24,579 bases of DNA, from positions 1 to 24,579 of IMG/VR virus record IMGVR_UViG_3300035195_000502; one strand, written 5' to 3'. Made by a program: the position numbers and the translations under genes. The DNA is from a virus. Positions 23,596 to 24,579 of this stretch are shown here, piece after piece (the stretch's first letter is position 1; every line of letters starts with the position of its first letter). The notes under the pieces were generated by a model. The model did not search any database, had not been told where the DNA came from, and saw only the letters and a program-made list of their open reading frames with translations.

Positions 23596-23829
23596 TTATT
23601 CTTTCTTCGTACCGTGTCCTCTGTTTCCACGGTTCGCTTTTATACTTGTAAATCTCTTGGTTTTGTGATCGTAATCCTTGCCTTTTATGTTTTTACCAGC
23701 CTTAATAGCAGCACGTCTTTTACGTTGGTTTTCAGCTCTCATTGCTTTACGACGAGGACTGTTGGCTACTTTAAGATCTCTTTTCTTTTTAGCTGCTCGA
23801 GCCTTAAGACTTAGTTTTTGTTTAGGCAT
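23596..23829 (-). CDS. Small very basic phage protein (77 aa)
   Basis: About one-third of the residues are Lys or Arg (MPKQKLSLKARAAKKKRDLK, then SPRRKAMRAENQRKRRAA), followed by GKDYDHKTKRF and the end NRGNRGHGTKKE. It resembles a recurrent marine-phage family with the same AENQRKRRAAIK and GKDYDH signatures, sometimes called a structural protein. Strong positive charge suggests contact with DNA or RNA, perhaps internal to the capsid. It is the first gene of the minus-strand block after the divide, so it probably has the promoter for the block upstream. Confidence 0.82.
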   Translation of the reverse strand: MPKQKLSLKARAAKKKRDLKVANSPRRKAMRAENQRKRRAAIKAGKNIKGKDYDHKTKRFTSIKANRGNRGHGTKKE

Positions 23830-24034
23830 AATATTTTTCTATATCTATATAATTACATAGTAAAGCGAAGATTTAATAAAAGTATGACACAAGCCTGTTA
23901 CTAAGATATACTTAAAGGCTATTGTCACAAAAAAATACGTTAGAAATATTGAGGTTAAGGGTAGCGCCTACTCTTCACCGTAATTACTTCGTAATAAAAA
24001 CGCAATATGTAAACGCCACGGGCCCCTTTTTCAT

Positions 24035-24057
24035 GTGAAACACTGTAGAATTTTCAC
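24035..24057. repeat. Inverted repeat GTGAAA...TTTCAC
   Basis: GTGAAA at 24035-24040 pairs with TTTCAC at 24052-24057. An overlapping small palindrome TTTCATGTGAAA at 24029-24040 shares its first arm. The arrangement resembles a regulator-binding site or a small stem. It lies just outside the AT-rich island. Confidence 0.4.
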
Positions 24058-24078
24058 CTTTTACTTTATATTAATATT

Positions 24079-24100
24079 TATATATATATAATAGTACTAT
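24079..24100. repeat. (TA)6 run followed by palindrome ATAGTACTAT
   Basis: Six TA units are followed directly by a perfect ten-base palindrome. Such sequence melts easily and would suit an origin or promoter, though in AT-rich DNA it may arise by chance. Confidence 0.45.
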
Positions 24101-24131
24101 ATAAATACGACTATATGTGGATAATAATAAT

Positions 24132-24248
24132 ATGAGAATAAATACTAATAATAATATAGAAGTTGTGAGAGTGTGCGCTGTACTACTAATACAATTCCAA
24201 ATGTTAAACAAAGTATATACTTTTATACAATTCATTTACGAAGCATAA
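24132..24248 (+). CDS. Possible small plus-strand gene (38 aa)
   Basis: I read this by hand: ATG at 24132, MRINTNNNIEVVRVCAVLLI then QFQMLNKVYTFIQFIYEA, stop TAA at 24246-24248. Its stop overlaps an ATG at 24248 (TAATG), the junction type used throughout the opposite arm, and that ATG opens only a 10-codon frame (to 24280) before the 75-aa gene. The central part is hydrophobic and could be a short membrane helix. Composition is slightly less AT-rich than the surrounding spacer. It could equally be chance in open, AT-rich DNA. Confidence 0.3.
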   Translation: MRINTNNNIEVVRVCAVLLIQFQMLNKVYTFIQFIYEA

Positions 24249-24289
24249 TGGATAATAATAATGTAACAAATAATAAATAAATAATAACT

Positions 24290-24517
24290 ATGTCAAATTT
24301 AATTTCAAAGAGATTCGTAATAAGAAAATCTCTAATCGGTAAAAACCAAAACATCACTGTTAACTTCAAAAATGGTAAAACAGTAACTTACAATCACGAT
24401 AAAGTGTATGAAGTAATGAAGTCAAAACTAGAAACTATGAACTGTTTCGTTAAGTACAAATCTTACACTTCTTCAACTTCAATTCCAGTAATTGCAAGAG
24501 AATTAGTAAGTGCGTAA
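24290..24517 (+). CDS. Small plus-strand phage protein (75 aa), function unknown
   Basis: This is the first well-supported gene of the opposite arm. Two beta strands open it (KRFVIRKSLIGKNQNITVNF), with a likely turn NGKTVTYNHD, then a helix KVYEVMKSKLETMN and a C-terminal TSIPVIARELVSA. It has about 13 Lys and Arg residues. The leader AATAAATAAATAATAACT has no Shine-Dalgarno, as in the minus-strand genes. In two-arm phage genomes the opposite arm usually carries early genes, so this may be an early or host-takeover protein, but no family is recognised. The 62 bases after it show no clear terminator or further start. Confidence 0.72.
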   Translation: MSNLISKRFVIRKSLIGKNQNITVNFKNGKTVTYNHDKVYEVMKSKLETMNCFVKYKSYTSSTSIPVIARELVSA

Positions 24518-24579
24518 GTACTACACAAAGTCGAGTTAGTTCCACTTGTTCCCTCGTATAATCAAATATGAACAAGTAA

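Larger units (their letters stand above)
23830..24131. promoter_or_regulatory. Divergent non-coding region between the two gene arms
   Basis: No gene is supported here. It holds several hairpins (GGGTAG-CGC-CTACTC at 23959-23973; ATTAC-TTC-GTAAT at 23983-23995; GTGAAA/TTTCAC at 24035-24057) and a GGGCCC site at 24020-24025. An AT island follows, with (TA)6 at 24079-24090 and the palindrome ATAGTACTAT at 24091-24100. TATAAT at 24087-24092 could be a plus-strand -10 box but lacks a matching -35. No Bacteroidota TAnnTTTG box was found. It probably contains promoters for both arms and possibly a replication origin. Confidence 0.5.

Noticed and set aside
23959-23995. tRNA or structured ncRNA in the divide
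   Set aside because: The stems are only five to six base pairs, with no cloverleaf, T-loop motif or CCA end.
24100-24107. TATAAATA, identical to the T4 late promoter consensus
   Set aside because: It lies in a stretch that is almost all A and T, and no T4-type late sigma or clamp system is visible, so a chance match is likely.

Overview
The window is part of an AT-rich, tailed double-stranded DNA bacteriophage genome. Every gene from position 1 to about 23,830 lies on the minus strand. It forms one tightly packed late (structural, packaging and lysis) block, with genes often joined by one-base TAATG stop/start overlaps. A non-coding, very AT-rich divide follows (about 23,830-24,290), and then at least one gene on the plus strand. 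No tRNA, rRNA, CRISPR array, integrase or transposase was seen. The host is inferred, not shown. Leaders in front of genes almost all lack a Shine-Dalgarno sequence and are A/T-rich, which fits a Bacteroidota host. The long portal, long TerL and strict two-arm layout recall crAss-like and related marine podoviruses of Bacteroidota. The tail-fibre wording (GTQGQLFSV, HQLTNEEVQDIVG, LDADLLDGQHAS) is typical of marine phages.

In transcription order (right to left), the block opens with a small basic protein, a Cys-containing protein of unknown role, a full-length GroEL-type chaperonin and its short GroES partner. Next come a winged-helix-like protein, an uncatalogued 40-residue basic protein and a GTA-type holin. 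About 14 kb of tail-fibre and adhesin genes follow: a 242-aa wac-like protein, a 567-aa fibre, a giant 2041-aa fibre, three LamG-type lectin proteins, a 110-aa protein, a 563-aa fibre ending in a peptidase S74 intramolecular chaperone, and a 158-aa tip-like protein. The block closes with small conserved phage proteins, a protein that reads as two GroES-like folds in tandem, a possible small terminase, TerL and the portal, which runs off the left edge.

The genes fit together as a virion-assembly module. TerL, the candidate small terminase and the portal package DNA. The fibre cluster decides host attachment and looks built from shuffled, duplicated modules. The chaperonin pair plus the tandem GroES-like protein suggest that the phage brings its own folding machinery for this large protein load. 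The most striking sequence anomaly is a GC-rich stretch of a few hundred bases, with different codon use, inside terL. It covers the ATPase core and suggests recombination or a chimeric assembly.
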